In this document: positions 1-9,428 of the stretch, one piece after another
How positions within the stretch are numbered: the first letter of the stretch is position 1
Layout of the letters: every line of letters begins with the position of its first letter
Assembly: GCF_900113735.1 (NCBI RefSeq)
Contig: NZ_FOQM01000010.1
Location: forward strand, 62,001-126,000
Source of the DNA: Bradyrhizobium sp. Gha
GTDB lineage: Bacteria > Pseudomonadota > Alphaproteobacteria > Rhizobiales > Xanthobacteraceae
Length of the DNA: 64,000 bases
Direction: 5' to 3'
Notes under the pieces: generated by a model
Database searches by the model: none
What the model was told of the DNA's origin: nothing
The model's input: the letters and a program-made list of their open reading frames with translations, nothing else
Translations under genes and position numbers: made by a program

Positions 1-423
1 GATAGCCTCGCCTGTGTCGCGCGGGATACGATTGCCGTCATCAAGGTGATGGATCGGATGGCCGACGAGCTCTTGCTCGAGTCAAAGCAATCGTTGTCGT
101 CAGTGGGATACCTCTCGGGCAATGTCCTCGACATAGCCTTCGCAGGATGGCGCCTGCTTGGCGGGCGGACCTCGAACGATCTCCGCGCGGTTGCTGTCGA
201 GGAGAAACTCCGGCGGATGCCGCGCCTGGTGATCTCACTGTTGGAGGTGGCCACGATCCTTGAGGGGACCGCCACAGACCTGGTGGCAATCGTGGAGGGC
301 AAAACGACCGAGGGGGAAAATCGGGTCCCGAAAGATCTCTGTTTCGTTGCATCATCTGCCGATCGCGGTCAGAGCGATCTTGCTCAGCCTCAGTCCAGCT
401 GCGACGCCCTCGTCCAGACGTAG
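1..423 (+). CDS. Hypothetical protein, 5' end cut by window edge
   Basis: The frame is open from the first base and ends at a TAG at 421-423, giving 140 visible residues. GTG and ATG codons at 46, 49 and 58 could be starts, but nothing rules out a start outside the window. The middle is amphipathic and helical (roughly residues 20-100), with no motif, signal peptide or membrane segment I recognise, and the last 40 residues are polar and low in information. The gene is followed by about 800 bp without a convincing gene, so no operon partner is visible downstream. I cannot assign a function; it may be a decayed or lineage-specific gene. Confidence 0.4.
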   Translation, partial: DSLACVARDTIAVIKVMDRMADELLLESKQSLSSVGYLSGNVLDIAFAGWRLLGGRTSNDLRAVAVEEKLRRMPRLVISLLEVATILEGTATDLVAIVEGKTTEGENRVPKDLCFVASSADRGQSDLAQPQSSCDALVQT

Positions 424-1218
424 AGAGAAATGCGCGCTTGGTCTGCAGCCGGGCTGCGATGGTGGAGCGCACGCGAACCGCTACAGGGCCGAAGCTGGGT
501 TGAAGCAAGCCTCAAAGCGAGCTTCGATGACGGTGAATGAATTTGGCGCACGGTCTTTTCTTCATCGCTTATCCGGCCAATCGATAGCGGCCGCTGCAAC
601 ACCGCCGCTAGCGTTCCTAAGCGATTGGTCATTGGATCTGGATTGGCGCGGCTTCCTGCCATATTGGACATCTCATCTGACTGAGTTTGTGCATGCAAAG
701 GGGTCGTTCGAACACTGTGCGCGTGGGGAAAGACAGCACCTGACGTCGACTTTGAGGCGGCGGGTGTCGGACCAAAAGCTTTGCGATTGGATCCGCCGGC
801 ATTCCCCGAGCTTTGGGCGTCGGGCAGTGGAGGACTCGAGCCATCGGGCTCATCACCAGCCGCAGACGGACGCACCGTCTGCATCTGTACTCTCTGCGAA
901 TCTGTCGCTGATCAATGCGAGTCCGCGGGGCGAGGAATTCATCGACAGGGCTTGTGAGAGTGCGGGCTTGCGAAATCGGGATTTGACCCCCCGAAAGTGA
1001 GACCGAGGGAGGGATGCGTGCACTGTCACCGCAATCCCAAGCGCGACCAGGAGAGGTTGCGCGACGATCAATCGCTTATCGCTGCGTGCAGTGTTCGAGG
1101 TCGAGAAAAAATGGCAAAGCTGCGACTGTCAACGATTCATCGAGGTGGAATGCTACTTACCCCCGTAATAAACACAATACTGTTTTGGGGTTCTGGGTGC
1201 GTATTTGGAGGACCATCA
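424..1218. other. Gene-poor stretch, about 800 bp
   Basis: Open frames exist on both strands (for example 260-1000 on plus and 390-884 on minus). They overlap one another, carry no recognisable domain and have low-complexity Arg/Ser-rich translations, as expected of GC-rich noncoding DNA. The only structured element I see is a 17-base copy of a repeat (1019-1035) that also occurs at 5111-5127. This could be the scar of a past insertion or a decayed gene. Confidence 0.4.
1019..1035 (+). repeat. Copy of short dispersed repeat
   Basis: Seventeen bases here match 5111-5127 with one mismatch (C/T near the 3' end). The core is TGCACTGTCACC. At the second locus the repeat forms an imperfect inverted pair; here I see no clear inverted partner within 100 bp, so this may be a solo end. 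Confidence 0.5.
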
Positions 1219-1725
1219 ATGGCAAGTGTCGAACAATTGCACAGACGGCAAGGCGTAAACCTGGTTCAGCTCGAAGCGGACATTGCCTCGGTACGCTCGG
1301 GAAGTTCTCTGACATCCATTGCTTTACCTGATTACGTCGAGCACACCGAAGGCGTCACGCGCGTCGGCGCCCTCAGTGCGGAGGCGGTCATTCGCGACTA
1401 TGAGTCCGCTGCAAAGGAGATCGAGGCCATGGGCACCGAGTTGATCGACGCCGCGCAAAAGTGCGAGGCGCTGACAGCTCAGGTCCATGATGCCATCGCC
1501 TTCATGCGGGAAACGGCGACGGGCTATCGTGAAGAGGGGCGGAAGATCTTCAAGCGCATCGAAGAATGCGCGCTGTTCACCGAAGACGTCCGCAAGACAT
1601 GCGAACAGGTCAAACGCAGAATGGCCACGGTCTCGGTCGGCCCGTCTTCCGATGAGGAGCTTGCACCTGATGGCTCCGAGTTGACCGGGATCGCCGCCAA
1701 GGTGACGATGAGCGAAGTCCGGTGA
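1219..1725 (+). CDS. Small helical protein of unknown function
   Basis: This gene encodes 168 residues. I chose the ATG at 1219 because a GGAG motif lies 8 bases upstream, although the frame stays open to 997. The protein is almost wholly helical and charged, with long amphipathic stretches from about residue 50 to 140 typical of a coiled coil. It contains two cysteines in the second half and no signal peptide or membrane segment. A strong hairpin follows the stop codon, consistent with a single-gene transcript. I recognise no family; a structural or partner-binding role is only a guess from composition. Confidence 0.55.
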   Translation: MASVEQLHRRQGVNLVQLEADIASVRSGSSLTSIALPDYVEHTEGVTRVGALSAEAVIRDYESAAKEIEAMGTELIDAAQKCEALTAQVHDAIAFMRETATGYREEGRKIFKRIEECALFTEDVRKTCEQVKRRMATVSVGPSSDEELAPDGSELTGIAAKVTMSEVR

Positions 1726-1740
1726 GACGGGCATAGGTTC

Positions 1741-1781
1741 GCGGGGTGGGCGCGGCGCAAGTGCGCCTTTGCCCACCCCGC
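1741..1781. terminator. Bidirectional hairpin between convergent genes
   Basis: An 11-bp perfect stem (1741-1751 with 1771-1781) encloses a loop that itself contains a GGCGCAAGTGCGCC hairpin. It sits between the plus-strand stop at 1725 and the minus-strand stop at 1809, so it can end both transcripts. No long T tract follows on either side. Confidence 0.6.
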
Positions 1782-1808
1782 GGCGCTAAAGGCGGGCGCT
1801 TTGCGGGC

Positions 1809-2927
1809 TCACCAATCCGGATCGCCGTAGGGGTCGCCCATGTAGGGCGGCGGCATCCAGGGTCCTCGCGGCGGTCTGGGCCGCCGGGGTGGTGGGGGCT
1901 CTGGCACGTGCGGCCGCGCACGCGCAGCCGCATCATTGGTCGCACTGCGCACGGTGGGCTTTGCGGCCGCAGGCGCGGATGACGTCGATGGAGCGCTCAG
2001 TTGCGTCTGCAGCGCGTGGACCTGCGCTGCGAGGCGCGCACTCTCTGCCGCATCCTTCTCCTGCGCGGCCTTGAGCTGCTGAATGGAGTCGGCCTGCTCA
2101 CGCAGGGTCTGTTCGTTGCGGCTTTTCAACTGCTCGAGCTTGCCGTTGATGCTCGCAAGCTCGCTCGTGATGGACTTGAGCGATTGCGCGAGATCGGTCG
2201 ATGACGCCTCGGGCGCGGTCGTGCCGGACTTCGGGGCGCTTTCGGTTTCCTTCGCGACCGGCGCTGCGGGCCCCGGGTTCGACTCGTCCGCAGCCGCCAG
2301 CAGCACGGGCGGCGGCTGCGCCGGAGTATCCGGCGCGGAGGCTTGCGGGGGCTGGCTCGCAACCGGAGCCCATCGTGCCATGATCGACCTGCTGATCGAT
2401 TTGGCCTCATCGCGATATTGCGAAGCGAAGGCGGCACCGAGAAGCCCGATCGCCAGCATGAGGCCGACCAAGGCGCGCATCATGGTCCGATCTCCCTTCA
2501 AGCCTTGATCGCGCGGCTTGGTCCTCAGGATCTTGGCATTGGGAATCCCGGCATCCGGCGTCGGCGCCTTGTTTCCGGCAGTTGCAGCTGCCGTCGCGCT
2601 GGCGTGCGAAGCCCGCGGGGCTTCGCTGTTGTGTTCCATTCCGGAAACCAGCCGGTCCAGCCGCGCAAGGTCTTGCTCAGCGCTCTTGATCCGGTCGTAG
2701 GCCCGCGTCAGCCCGTCGTCGGCGCGCGCCTCGCCCGGCTTCGCAGCATCGGGATTGGCAGTATCGGGATTGGCGGGATCGCGATTGCCGGCATCAGGCT
2801 TCCCGGTATCAGCCTTCCCGGTATCAGGCTTACCAGTAGCAGCCTTGGCCGTATCAGGCTTGGCAACATCAGGGTTGGCAACATCAGGGTTCGGGTCGTT
2901 CGTGTCAGGCACCGATGCGCTCTCCAT
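1809..2927 (-). CDS. Repeat-rich single-pass membrane protein, unknown
   Basis: The gene encodes 372 residues from ATG 2927; an upstream TTG at 3005 is possible but lacks a Shine-Dalgarno. Residues 15-65 form a run of degenerate five-residue repeats of the type Asn/Lys-Pro-Asp-x-Ala, encoded by about ten 15-bp DNA repeats (2736-2885). One hydrophobic segment lies near residues 152-170, so the repeat region is predicted on one side of the membrane. A Gln/Glu/Lys-rich coiled coil (about 250-310) and a Pro/Arg-rich tail follow on the other side. The architecture suggests a membrane-anchored scaffold, but I recognise no family. An internal ATG just before the membrane segment could give a shorter product. 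Confidence 0.55.
   Translation of the reverse strand: MESASVPDTNDPNPDVANPDVAKPDTAKAATGKPDTGKADTGKPDAGNRDPANPDTANPDAAKPGEARADDGLTRAYDRIKSAEQDLARLDRLVSGMEHNSEAPRASHASATAAATAGNKAPTPDAGIPNAKILRTKPRDQGLKGDRTMMRALVGLMLAIGLLGAAFASQYRDEAKSISRSIMARWAPVASQPPQASAPDTPAQPPPVLLAAADESNPGPAAPVAKETESAPKSGTTAPEASSTDLAQSLKSITSELASINGKLEQLKSRNEQTLREQADSIQQLKAAQEKDAAESARLAAQVHALQTQLSAPSTSSAPAAAKPTVRSATNDAAARARPHVPEPPPPRRPRPPRGPWMPPPYMGDPYGDPDW
2736..2885. repeat. Ten tandem 15-bp repeats inside a coding region
   Basis: Ten contiguous 15-bp units are visible, each resembling GGCTTCCCGGTATCA on the plus strand and differing from its neighbours at one to five positions. They keep the reading frame of the minus-strand gene and encode alternating Asn/Lys-Pro-Asp-x-Ala units. 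Copy number could vary by slippage. Confidence 0.8.
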
Positions 2928-3058
2928 CCGGTCGGCGTCAATGGGATGGCAGTCCGATCGTTGGAAGGATAGGTCTCGCCGCTGCCAGACACAACGCACG
3001 TGCAAAGGAAAAATTATGGCGGGCTCGGCTCCGCGCCGTCGGAATACGCCGGCTGTCG

Positions 3059-3625
3059 CTAGTGACGTGTCGCGCGGACTTCGCGCGTGGTCTGGGTGAG
3101 CCTGGTCACGAATCTCTCAAAGTGCATGAACGTTTGTCTGGTCATTCGTTCGTGCAACCCGGCGATCTCGCGGGATTCGGCGGCGAAGGAGTCACACGCC
3201 TGTTTCGCGTACTTCATCTGAAGCTCGAAGGCCTCGACGGGTGAGCGCGCGGCCGCGAGCTTTCCCAGGAACGTCCAGGTGTGCTCAAGGGAGTTGCTGA
3301 TGTAGCGGCTATAGGCATCGGCAATTGCCTGGGGACTGGCCTGCGAGGGTTCCACAGGTGCGACGGGGGCGCTGGCAACGATCTCCATCCGGGTTGGCAA
3401 GGCTGCAGCCGAGGATACCTCCGCGCTGATCTGTCGGGTCGCCTCGACCTCTTGCCTGTTTTCTTGCTCCTGCTTGTTCCCCTGGCTGATCTCCGCCTCG
3501 GCATCCGGCGATTGATGGGCTGCAGTTGCGTGTTGCTTGTCGGCCCCGGTGTCTTGCCCGGCCTTCTTTTTCCCGCCGCGCCGGCCGGATTTTCCCCCAG
3601 ACTTATTTTTGACCGAACTCAACAT
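3059..3625 (-). CDS. Phasin family protein
   Basis: This gene encodes 188 residues. I chose ATG 3625 because GAGGAG lies 9 bases upstream; the frame extends to 3793 without a better site. Residues 1-25 are Lys/Gly/Arg-rich and 30-95 are a Gln/Glu/Pro/Ala-rich linker. Residues 100-185 form the phasin-like helical domain (YSRYISNSLEHTWTFL, then the AFELQMKYAKQACDSFA segment). Phasins coat polyhydroxyalkanoate granules and control their size and number. The long basic N-terminus is unusual for a granule coat and may bind nucleic acid, which is inference. The gene lies directly upstream of the repeat-rich membrane protein on the same strand. Confidence 0.75.
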   Translation of the reverse strand: MLSSVKNKSGGKSGRRGGKKKAGQDTGADKQHATAAHQSPDAEAEISQGNKQEQENRQEVEATRQISAEVSSAAALPTRMEIVASAPVAPVEPSQASPQAIADAYSRYISNSLEHTWTFLGKLAAARSPVEAFELQMKYAKQACDSFAAESREIAGLHERMTRQTFMHFERFVTRLTQTTREVRATRH

Positions 3626-3793
3626 TGCAAATGGCTCCTCAATATCGCTGAAGCCGCAAGCCTCCGTCGCGTTTGCGCTGAAATCGCGATTATCAGACGT
3701 CGCTTGAGTGGCCGCCATGTGGTGAGATTTTGCCTGAGACGGGCGGCTCGGTCTATCAACCATCAGGCGAGCTGATCGCCATGATCGCAGCAA

Positions 3794-4309
3794 TCAATAG
3801 CGCCCGCCGCTGCTCTTTTGCTGCGTGATCCAGGCCGACAATGTTTTCGGTGGCGATTTCGCAGTCCGGCCCGGTGCTGCCTTCGGATTATCGCGGACGC
3901 CCTTCGTCGGACGGGTGCGCGGCGCTTCCGTTGCGTTGACGCGCTTCGAGGCATTTGCCGATGCCTCTGCGGCTTCCTTCTCCAGGCGCAGTTGTTTCAA
4001 GCGCGCCATCTTGATGCGCTCTGCCTCGACTTCGGGGCGTTCGGCGAGCTGCGGCTTGTGTTGAGCAAGCTCGGCCGTGACCAGGACACCGAGAATGGTC
4101 GTCTCGCCGAGCGCCTTGCAGGCTTCGAGCCGATGCAGTCCCTCGACCAGAACGAGGCGGTCTCCGTCGCGTCTGATGGAAATGGGCGCCTGTTGTCCGA
4201 TCTCCATAATACTTTCCGCGACCTCCGCGACGGTCTCGGGCTTGATGGCCTTCTTCTGCTTCGTGGGAACGAAGATCTTCTCGATCGGGAAGCTTTCCGG
4301 TTTGGGCAT
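3794..4309 (-). CDS. ParB-like N-terminal domain protein
   Basis: The 171-residue product has a ParB/Srx-type fold at about residues 5-80. It has a strand-rich start, the helix PETVAEVAESIMEIG, then the signature box VEGLHRLEACKALGE (residues 55-69), which in the family binds a phosphate or nucleotide. The rest is a charged helix (95-115) and a disordered basic tail ending in Arg-Tyr. It lacks the HTH and dimerisation domains of true ParB, so it is not the chromosome partition protein. Family members include CTP-binding switches and nuclease-like proteins; the specific role here is unknown. Confidence 0.7.
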   Translation of the reverse strand: MPKPESFPIEKIFVPTKQKKAIKPETVAEVAESIMEIGQQAPISIRRDGDRLVLVEGLHRLEACKALGETTILGVLVTAELAQHKPQLAERPEVEAERIKMARLKQLRLEKEAAEASANASKRVNATEAPRTRPTKGVRDNPKAAPGRTAKSPPKTLSAWITQQKSSGGRY

Positions 4310-4476
4310 GATCTCACTCCGCTTCTACCGGGCCCGTCGGAACTCATGCCGACGGGGTTGGGAGTTTAGAGGGGAAGGGCTCGGCCGCAAAGGTAATTTC
4401 GGCGGCGGGCGTGTGAGGAACGAAATGCGAAAGTGTTCGATTGACTGGCATCATCTCACGCTCAAAGGAGACACCG

Positions 4477-5040
4477 ATGGAACTGTCCGGGAAGAAGATC
4501 GCGATTCTGGCGGCCAACGGATTCGAGCAATCGGAGCTCGAAGTGCCGCGTGATGCCCTCAAGGCTGCCGGTGCGACTGTGGAGATCATTTCGTTGCAGC
4601 CTGGCGAGATCAAGGGCTGGGACAAGAAGGATTGGGGCCGCTCCGTCAAGGTCGACAAAACTCTCGATCAGGCCGCTGCCGACGACTATGACGCGCTCGT
4701 GCTGCCCGGCGGCCAGATCAACCCTGACCTGCTGCGTGTCGAGCCCAAGGCGCTCAGCTTCATCAGGAGCGCCTTCGATGCCAAGAAGGTCGTCGCCGCT
4801 GTCTGCCATGCGCCCTGGCTGCTGGTCGAGACGGGGATCGCGAAGGGCCGCAGGATGACGTCCTACAAATCGATCAAGACCGACGTCGCCAATGCCGGGG
4901 CGAAGTGGGAAGATGCGGAGGTCGTCGTCGACCAGGGCGTCATCACCTCGCGCAACCCCGGTGACCTCAAGGCCTTCAGCGCAAAGATCATCGAAGAGGT
5001 GAAGGAGGGACGTCACACGCAGCGCAGCAGCGCGGCGTAG
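4477..5040 (+). CDS. PfpI / DJ-1 family type 1 glutamine amidotransferase-like protein
   Basis: The 187-residue product starts at ATG 4477, with AAAGGAG 6 bases upstream. It shows the PfpI family layout: Glu17 in the FEQSEL motif, and the nucleophile elbow AAVCHAPWLL with Cys110-His111. Proteins of this group act as glyoxalase III/deglycase-type or stress-response hydrolases; true protease activity is disputed. The size matches the family (about 170-190 residues). It is monocistronic, preceded by a gene on the other strand and followed by a repeat-containing spacer. Which reaction it performs cannot be told from sequence. Confidence 0.85.
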   Translation: MELSGKKIAILAANGFEQSELEVPRDALKAAGATVEIISLQPGEIKGWDKKDWGRSVKVDKTLDQAAADDYDALVLPGGQINPDLLRVEPKALSFIRSAFDAKKVVAAVCHAPWLLVETGIAKGRRMTSYKSIKTDVANAGAKWEDAEVVVDQGVITSRNPGDLKAFSAKIIEEVKEGRHTQRSSAA

Positions 5041-5045
5041 ATGCG

Positions 5046-5127
5046 ATTGCAGTGACGGTGCATTTGATTGACGCTTCAGCCCCGCTGCAGATCGGGAGGT
5101 AGCGATTTAGTGCACTGTCACCGTAAT
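5046..5127. repeat. Short element bounded by imperfect inverted repeats
   Basis: Bases 5046-5065 and the reverse complement of 5108-5127 match at about 15 of 20 positions. The shared core on the minus sense reads GTGACAGTGCA versus GTGACGGTGCA. The 42-bp interior has no coding potential. The right end is nearly identical to 1019-1035. The form resembles a REP- or MITE-like element. Confidence 0.45.
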
Positions 5128-5167
5128 TCAGGGGCCATCCCCGGCGTGGATCATCCTTGTTCAGAAG

Positions 5168-5192
5168 AAAGGCCGCACAAAGTGCGGCCTTT
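5168..5192 (-). terminator. Rho-independent terminator of nrdJ
   Basis: An 11-bp perfect stem (AAAGGCCGCAC / GTGCGGCCTTT) has a 3-base loop. On the minus strand it is followed by CTTCTGA after the TTT of the stem. It lies 29 bp beyond the nrdJ stop codon. A plus-strand role for the PfpI-like gene is also possible. Confidence 0.8.
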
Positions 5193-5220
5193 CTAGCTTG
5201 ATGACACTATCTATTGATGC

Positions 5221-8200
5221 TCACGAACACCCCGTCGTGCTTCCGCACGTGTCGCACTTCATGCACGTCCCATTCCGCACCAGCGTGAAGTTGCCGCACT
5301 CGCTGCACATCTCGCCCTCATAGCCCTTGGCTTTCGCTTCGGCGCGGCGTTCGGCCTTGGTGGGGGCGGCGACTGACGCGGCGCTGCCGGCCTTGCTCCA
5401 CTGCAGCGCCTCGAGCTTCTCCGTGGGGGAGAGGTCGTGGTTGGCTTCCTGCTTCAGGGCGACGGCGCCTTCGATGGCGTCGCCGACGCGGGCAGATGCG
5501 CCGTGGGCGAGGGCCGTGATCTTGCTGCCGCCCGACGGTGCGCTGTCGTTGCCCTGGGCAATCGCGGCGCTGCCGCCGCGCATCACGACGAGGTTGTCGG
5601 TCCGCGAGCGGGTGAGGCCGCGCGAGACCAGCTTGGTCGCGTGCTGGGTCTCGTCGGGCTCCTTGCCTTCCTCGACGCCCTTGCCGAGCGCGTCGAAGCC
5701 GGTCTCGTTGGGATCGACATGGGCGAGATCGAAGCGCGACATGTAGCTCACCGCGAGCTCGCGGAAGACGTAGTCGAGGATCGAGGTCGCGTACTTGATG
5801 CTGTCGTTGCCCTGCACGGGGCCCGCCGGCTCGAAGCGGGTGAAGGTGAAGGCATCGACGTACTCGTCGAGCGGCACGCCGTATTGCAGACCGAGGGACA
5901 CCGCGATCGCAAAATTGTTGATGAAGGAGCGGAGCGCGGCGCCTTCCTTGTGCATGTCGATGAAGATCTCGCCGAGACGGCCGTCGTCATATTCGCCGGT
6001 TCGCAAGTACACCTTGTGGCCGCCGACGACCGCCTTCTGGGTGTAGCCCTTGCGCCGGTCAGGCATCTTCTCGCGCTCGCGCATCACGATGATGCGCTCG
6101 ACCAGCTTCTCGACGATCTTCTCCGAGACCTGGGTCGCGCGCGCGGCCATCGGCTTCTCGTAGAGCGCCTCGACCGCATCGTCCTCGTCATCGTCATCGC
6201 TGATGAGCTGCGAGTTGAGCGGCTGGCTGAGCTTGGAGCCGTCGCGATAGAGCGCGTTGGCCTTCAGCGCCAGTTTCCACGACAGCATGTAGGCGGACTT
6301 GCAGTCCTCGACCGTCGCGTCGTTCGGCATGTTGATGGTCTTGGAGATCGCACCCGAGATGAAGGGCTGTGCGGCTGCCATCATGCGGATGTGGCTCTCG
6401 ACCGAGAGATAACGCTTGCCGATCTTGCCGCAGGGGTTGGCGCAATCGAACACGGAATAGTGCTCGGCCTTCAGGTGCGGGGCACCTTCCACCGTCATCG
6501 CGCCGCAGATGTGGACATTGGCCGCCTCGATCTCGCGCTTGGTGAAGCCGACGGCCTGGAGCAGGTCGAAGCCCGGGGCCGCGATCGCCTCGGCACCGAT
6601 GCCGAGCTGGTCGCGGATGAACTCTTCGCCAAAGGTCCACTTGTTGAAGGCGAACTTGATGTCGAAGGCGGTCGGCAGCGCCTTCTCGACCTTGGCGATG
6701 GCTTCATCCGTGAAGCCTTTTGCCTTCAGCGTCGAGGCGTTGATGCCGGGCGCGTTGGAGAGCGAGCCGTGGCCGACGGCGTAGGCTTCGATCTCCGCGA
6801 TCTCGCTCTCGCGATAGCCGAGCGCGCGCAGCGCGGAGGGCACCGCACGGTTGATGATCTTGAAGTAGCCGCCGCCGGCGAGCTTCTTGAACTTCACCAG
6901 CGCGAAATCAGGTTCGATGCCGGTGGTGTCGCAATCCATGACCAGGCCGATCGTGCCGGTGGGCGCGATGACGGTGGTCTGGGCGTTGCGATAGCCGTGC
7001 TGCTCGCCAAGCGCGAGCGCCGCATCCCAGGCCGCCTTGGCATGGGTGACGATGTCCTGTTGCGGGCAGGAGGCGTGGTCGAGCGGCACCGGGTTGACGG
7101 AGAGCGCCTCGTAGCCGGAGGACTCGCCATGCGCGGCGCGGCGGTGGTTGCGGATGACGCGCAGCATGTGCGCGGCGTTCTTCTTGTAGCCGGGGAAGGT
7201 GCCGAGCTCGGCCGCCATTTCCGCCGAGGTCTTGTAGGTGATGCCGGTCATCACGGCGGTCAGCGCGCCGCAGAGCGCACGGCCTTCCTTGCTGTCGTAG
7301 GACAGGCCCATGGTCATCAGGAGGCCGCCGATATTGGCGTAGCCGAGGCCGAGCGTGCGGAACTCGTAGGAGAGCTCGGCGATCGCGCGCGACGGGAACT
7401 GCGCCATCATCACCGAGATTTCCAGCACGATGGTCCAGAGCTGGCAGAGGTGCTCATAGCCCTTCACGTCGAACTGTTTTGTCGACGTGTTGTAGAAGGT
7501 CAGCAGGTTGGCGGAGGCGAGGTTGCAGGCGGTGTCGTCGAGGAACATGTATTCCGAGCACGGATTGGACGCGCGGATGTCGCCTGACGCCTTGCAGGTG
7601 TGCCAGTCATTCATGGTGGTGTTGAAGTGCAGGCCCGGGTCGGCCGACGCCCAGGCGGCGTAGCCGATCTTCTCCCAGAGGTCGCGCGCCCTGAGCGTCT
7701 TCGTCACCTTCTTGGAGGTGCGGGCGTTCAGGTTCCAGTCGCCATCGGTCTCGACGGCGCGGAGGAAGTCGTCCTTCAGCGAGACCGAGTTGTTGGAGTT
7801 CTGGCCGGAGACCGTGAGGTAGGCTTCGCTGTCCCAGTCGGTGTCGTAGACGTCGAACTGGATGTCCTTGTAGCCCTGTTTTGCAAATTGGATGACGCGC
7901 TTGATGTAATTGTCCGGCACGAGGCTGCGACGCGCGAGCTTGATCTCACGACGCAGGGCAGGGTTCTTCTCGGGGTCGAAGCAATCGTCGCCCGAGCCTT
8001 CGCAGTTCACGCAGGCCTTCAGCACCGCCTTGAGGTGCTTCTGGTTGATCTTGGAGCCGGTGACCAGCGCAGCAACCTTCTGCTCCTCCTTCACCTTCCA
8101 GTCGATATAGGTCTCGATATCGGGATGATCGACGTCGACCACGACCATCTTGGCGGCGCGGCGCGTGGTGCCGCCCGACTTGATCGCGCCGGCGGCGCGG

Positions 8201-8985
8201 TCGCCGATCTTGAGGAAGCTCATCAGGCCGGACGAACGGCCGCCGCCGGAGAGCTTTTCACCCTCACCGCGCAGGCGGGAGAAGTTGGAGCCGGTGCCGG
8301 AGCCGTATTTGAACAGGCGCGCTTCGCGGACCCAGAGATCCATGATGCCGCCTTCGTTGACGAGGTCGTCGCCGACGCCCTGGATGAAGCAGGCGTGCGG
8401 CTGCGGGTGCTCATAGGAGGACTTCGAGCGGGTCAGCTTGCCGGTGAAGGGGTCGACGTAATAGTGGCCCTGGCCGGGGCCGTCGATGCCATAGGCCCAG
8501 TGCAGGCCGGTGTTGAACCATTGCGGCGAGTTCGGCGCGACCATCTGCATGGCGAGCATGTAGCGGAGCTCGTCGTAGAAGGCCTGCGCGTCTTCGTCGG
8601 AGGAGAAATACTTGCCCTTCCAGCCCCAATAGGTCCAGCAGCCGGCGAGGCGATCGAACACCTGCTTGGCGCTGAGCTCGCTGACATAGCGCTCTTTCTC
8701 AGGCAGTGCTGCGAGGGCCTCGGTGTCGGGCACGGAGCGCCACAGGAAGGAGGGGACGGATTCCTCCTCGACCTTTTTCAGGCGCGCGGCGACGCCAGCC
8801 TTGCGGAAGTATTTCTGGGCGAGCACGTCGGAGGCGACCTGCGACCATTCGGCCGGGACCTCGACGCCGTCCATTTTAAACACGACCGACCCGTCGGGAT
8901 TCCGGATCTCCGACGTGGTCAGGCGGAACTCCATTCCCGCATAAGGTGACTGTCCTGCCGTGGTGTGGCGCCGCTCAATCCGCAT
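5221..8985 (-). CDS. nrdJ: Adenosylcobalamin-dependent (class II) ribonucleotide reductase
   Basis: The 1254-residue enzyme reduces ribonucleotides to deoxyribonucleotides with a thiyl radical generated from adenosylcobalamin, and so needs no oxygen. Visible features include the N-terminal ATP-cone-free start, the [16 protein letters not shown] substrate region, and the [10 protein letters not shown] box with the radical-site cysteine. Also present are the [16 protein letters not shown] loop and a C-terminal zinc ribbon ([18 protein letters not shown], then DTCG) with extra cysteines for thiol relay. Length matches the long class II form of Bradyrhizobium and relatives. It stands alone on the minus strand, with a terminator just downstream and a leader of up to about 440 nt with candidate NrdR boxes at 9429-9475. 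Confidence 0.95.
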   Translation of the reverse strand: MRIERRHTTAGQSPYAGMEFRLTTSEIRNPDGSVVFKMDGVEVPAEWSQVASDVLAQKYFRKAGVAARLKKVEEESVPSFLWRSVPDTEALAALPEKERYVSELSAKQVFDRLAGCWTYWGWKGKYFSSDEDAQAFYDELRYMLAMQMVAPNSPQWFNTGLHWAYGIDGPGQGHYYVDPFTGKLTRSKSSYEHPQPHACFIQGVGDDLVNEGGIMDLWVREARLFKYGSGTGSNFSRLRGEGEKLSGGGRSSGLMSFLKIGDRAAGAIKSGGTTRRAAKMVVVDVDHPDIETYIDWKVKEEQKVAALVTGSKINQKHLKAVLKACVNCEGSGDDCFDPEKNPALRREIKLARRSLVPDNYIKRVIQFAKQGYKDIQFDVYDTDWDSEAYLTVSGQNSNNSVSLKDDFLRAVETDGDWNLNARTSKKVTKTLRARDLWEKIGYAAWASADPGLHFNTTMNDWHTCKASGDIRASNPCSEYMFLDDTACNLASANLLTFYNTSTKQFDVKGYEHLCQLWTIVLEISVMMAQFPSRAIAELSYEFRTLGLGYANIGGLLMTMGLSYDSKEGRALCGALTAVMTGITYKTSAEMAAELGTFPGYKKNAAHMLRVIRNHRRAAHGESSGYEALSVNPVPLDHASCPQQDIVTHAKAAWDAALALGEQHGYRNAQTTVIAPTGTIGLVMDCDTTGIEPDFALVKFKKLAGGGYFKIINRAVPSALRALGYRESEIAEIEAYAVGHGSLSNAPGINASTLKAKGFTDEAIAKVEKALPTAFDIKFAFNKWTFGEEFIRDQLGIGAEAIAAPGFDLLQAVGFTKREIEAANVHICGAMTVEGAPHLKAEHYSVFDCANPCGKIGKRYLSVESHIRMMAAAQPFISGAISKTINMPNDATVEDCKSAYMLSWKLALKANALYRDGSKLSQPLNSQLISDDDDEDDAVEALYEKPMAARATQVSEKIVEKLVERIIVMREREKMPDRRKGYTQKAVVGGHKVYLRTGEYDDGRLGEIFIDMHKEGAALRSFINNFAIAVSLGLQYGVPLDEYVDAFTFTRFEPAGPVQGNDSIKYATSILDYVFRELAVSYMSRFDLAHVDPNETGFDALGKGVEEGKEPDETQHATKLVSRGLTRSRTDNLVVMRGGSAAIAQGNDSAPSGGSKITALAHGASARVGDAIEGAVALKQEANHDLSPTEKLEALQWSKAGSAASVAAPTKAERRAEAKAKGYEGEMCSECGNFTLVRNGTCMKCDTCGSTTGCS

Positions 8986-9428
8986 GGTCTTGCCCCGTCC
9001 TTTTCTTTGACCTGACCGCCCCGCGTTGAAGGCGTCCGGGTCGCTATTTCAATTCGCGGTTCCTTCAGGGCCCTGTCGGCCCTTGGGCACCGCAGTTCAG
9101 CCGGTGGATCCGGCCTGTTTCTCCCGGGATGTCGGGTGCGTGCACCTCTCATCCGCCGGCATGCCCAGACACATCCGCCCCCAAGGGGATGAGCCCGACA
9201 TGCGTTCAAACGCCCCACACCGTCACAACGTCTACCGCTGCCGTCCGAGCCTGTTACCGGCCCGTTCTGGCGCCCGAAAAGTCTGCTCATCAGGGCAGAC
9301 AAGCCCTTTCCCGCTGCCTTCGTCTGGCTTGGCGGAGTGGCGATTTGCGAGACCCTTGGGGGGAGTGCCGGCGGGACGCAAACTCACTCGCGCCGAACGG
9401 ATCGAAAGCTAGGACTCTCCAAAGCGCC
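8986..9428 (-). other. Long nrdJ leader with potential RNA structure
   Basis: No gene is visible in this span. If transcription starts near the NrdR-like boxes, the leader is about 440 nt. Potential stems include an 8-bp pair closing 9129-9136 with 9194-9201, and the hairpin 9281-9300 (GTCTGC ... GCAGAC), which is followed on the minus strand by TTTT as in a terminator. I looked for the conserved core of a cobalamin riboswitch, which would suit a B12-dependent enzyme, and did not find it. Confidence 0.4.
9281..9300 (-). terminator. Possible attenuator hairpin in nrdJ leader
   Basis: A 6-bp perfect GC-rich stem with an 8-base loop is followed directly by TTTT on the minus strand, about 300 nt upstream of the nrdJ start. 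It may end an upstream antisense transcript or attenuate nrdJ. Confidence 0.35.

Noticed and set aside
260..1000. A 246-codon plus-strand frame
   Set aside because: It overlaps the better-supported frame ending at 423 and lacks domains, a ribosome site or amino-acid bias of real genes.
2736..2885. CRISPR-like array
   Set aside because: The units are contiguous 15-bp repeats without spacers and keep a reading frame, so they are a coding tandem repeat.
5437..7587. A 716-codon open frame on the plus strand
   Set aside because: It is exactly antisense to nrdJ. Its translation is Val/Asp/Ala/Gly/Arg-rich without domains, as expected from GC-rich third positions on the opposite strand.
8986..9428. 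Cobalamin riboswitch upstream of nrdJ
   Set aside because: A few words (GCCACT, AAGCCAGA) recall the B12 box but the conserved core and order are missing, so I do not annotate it. A covariance-model search would decide.
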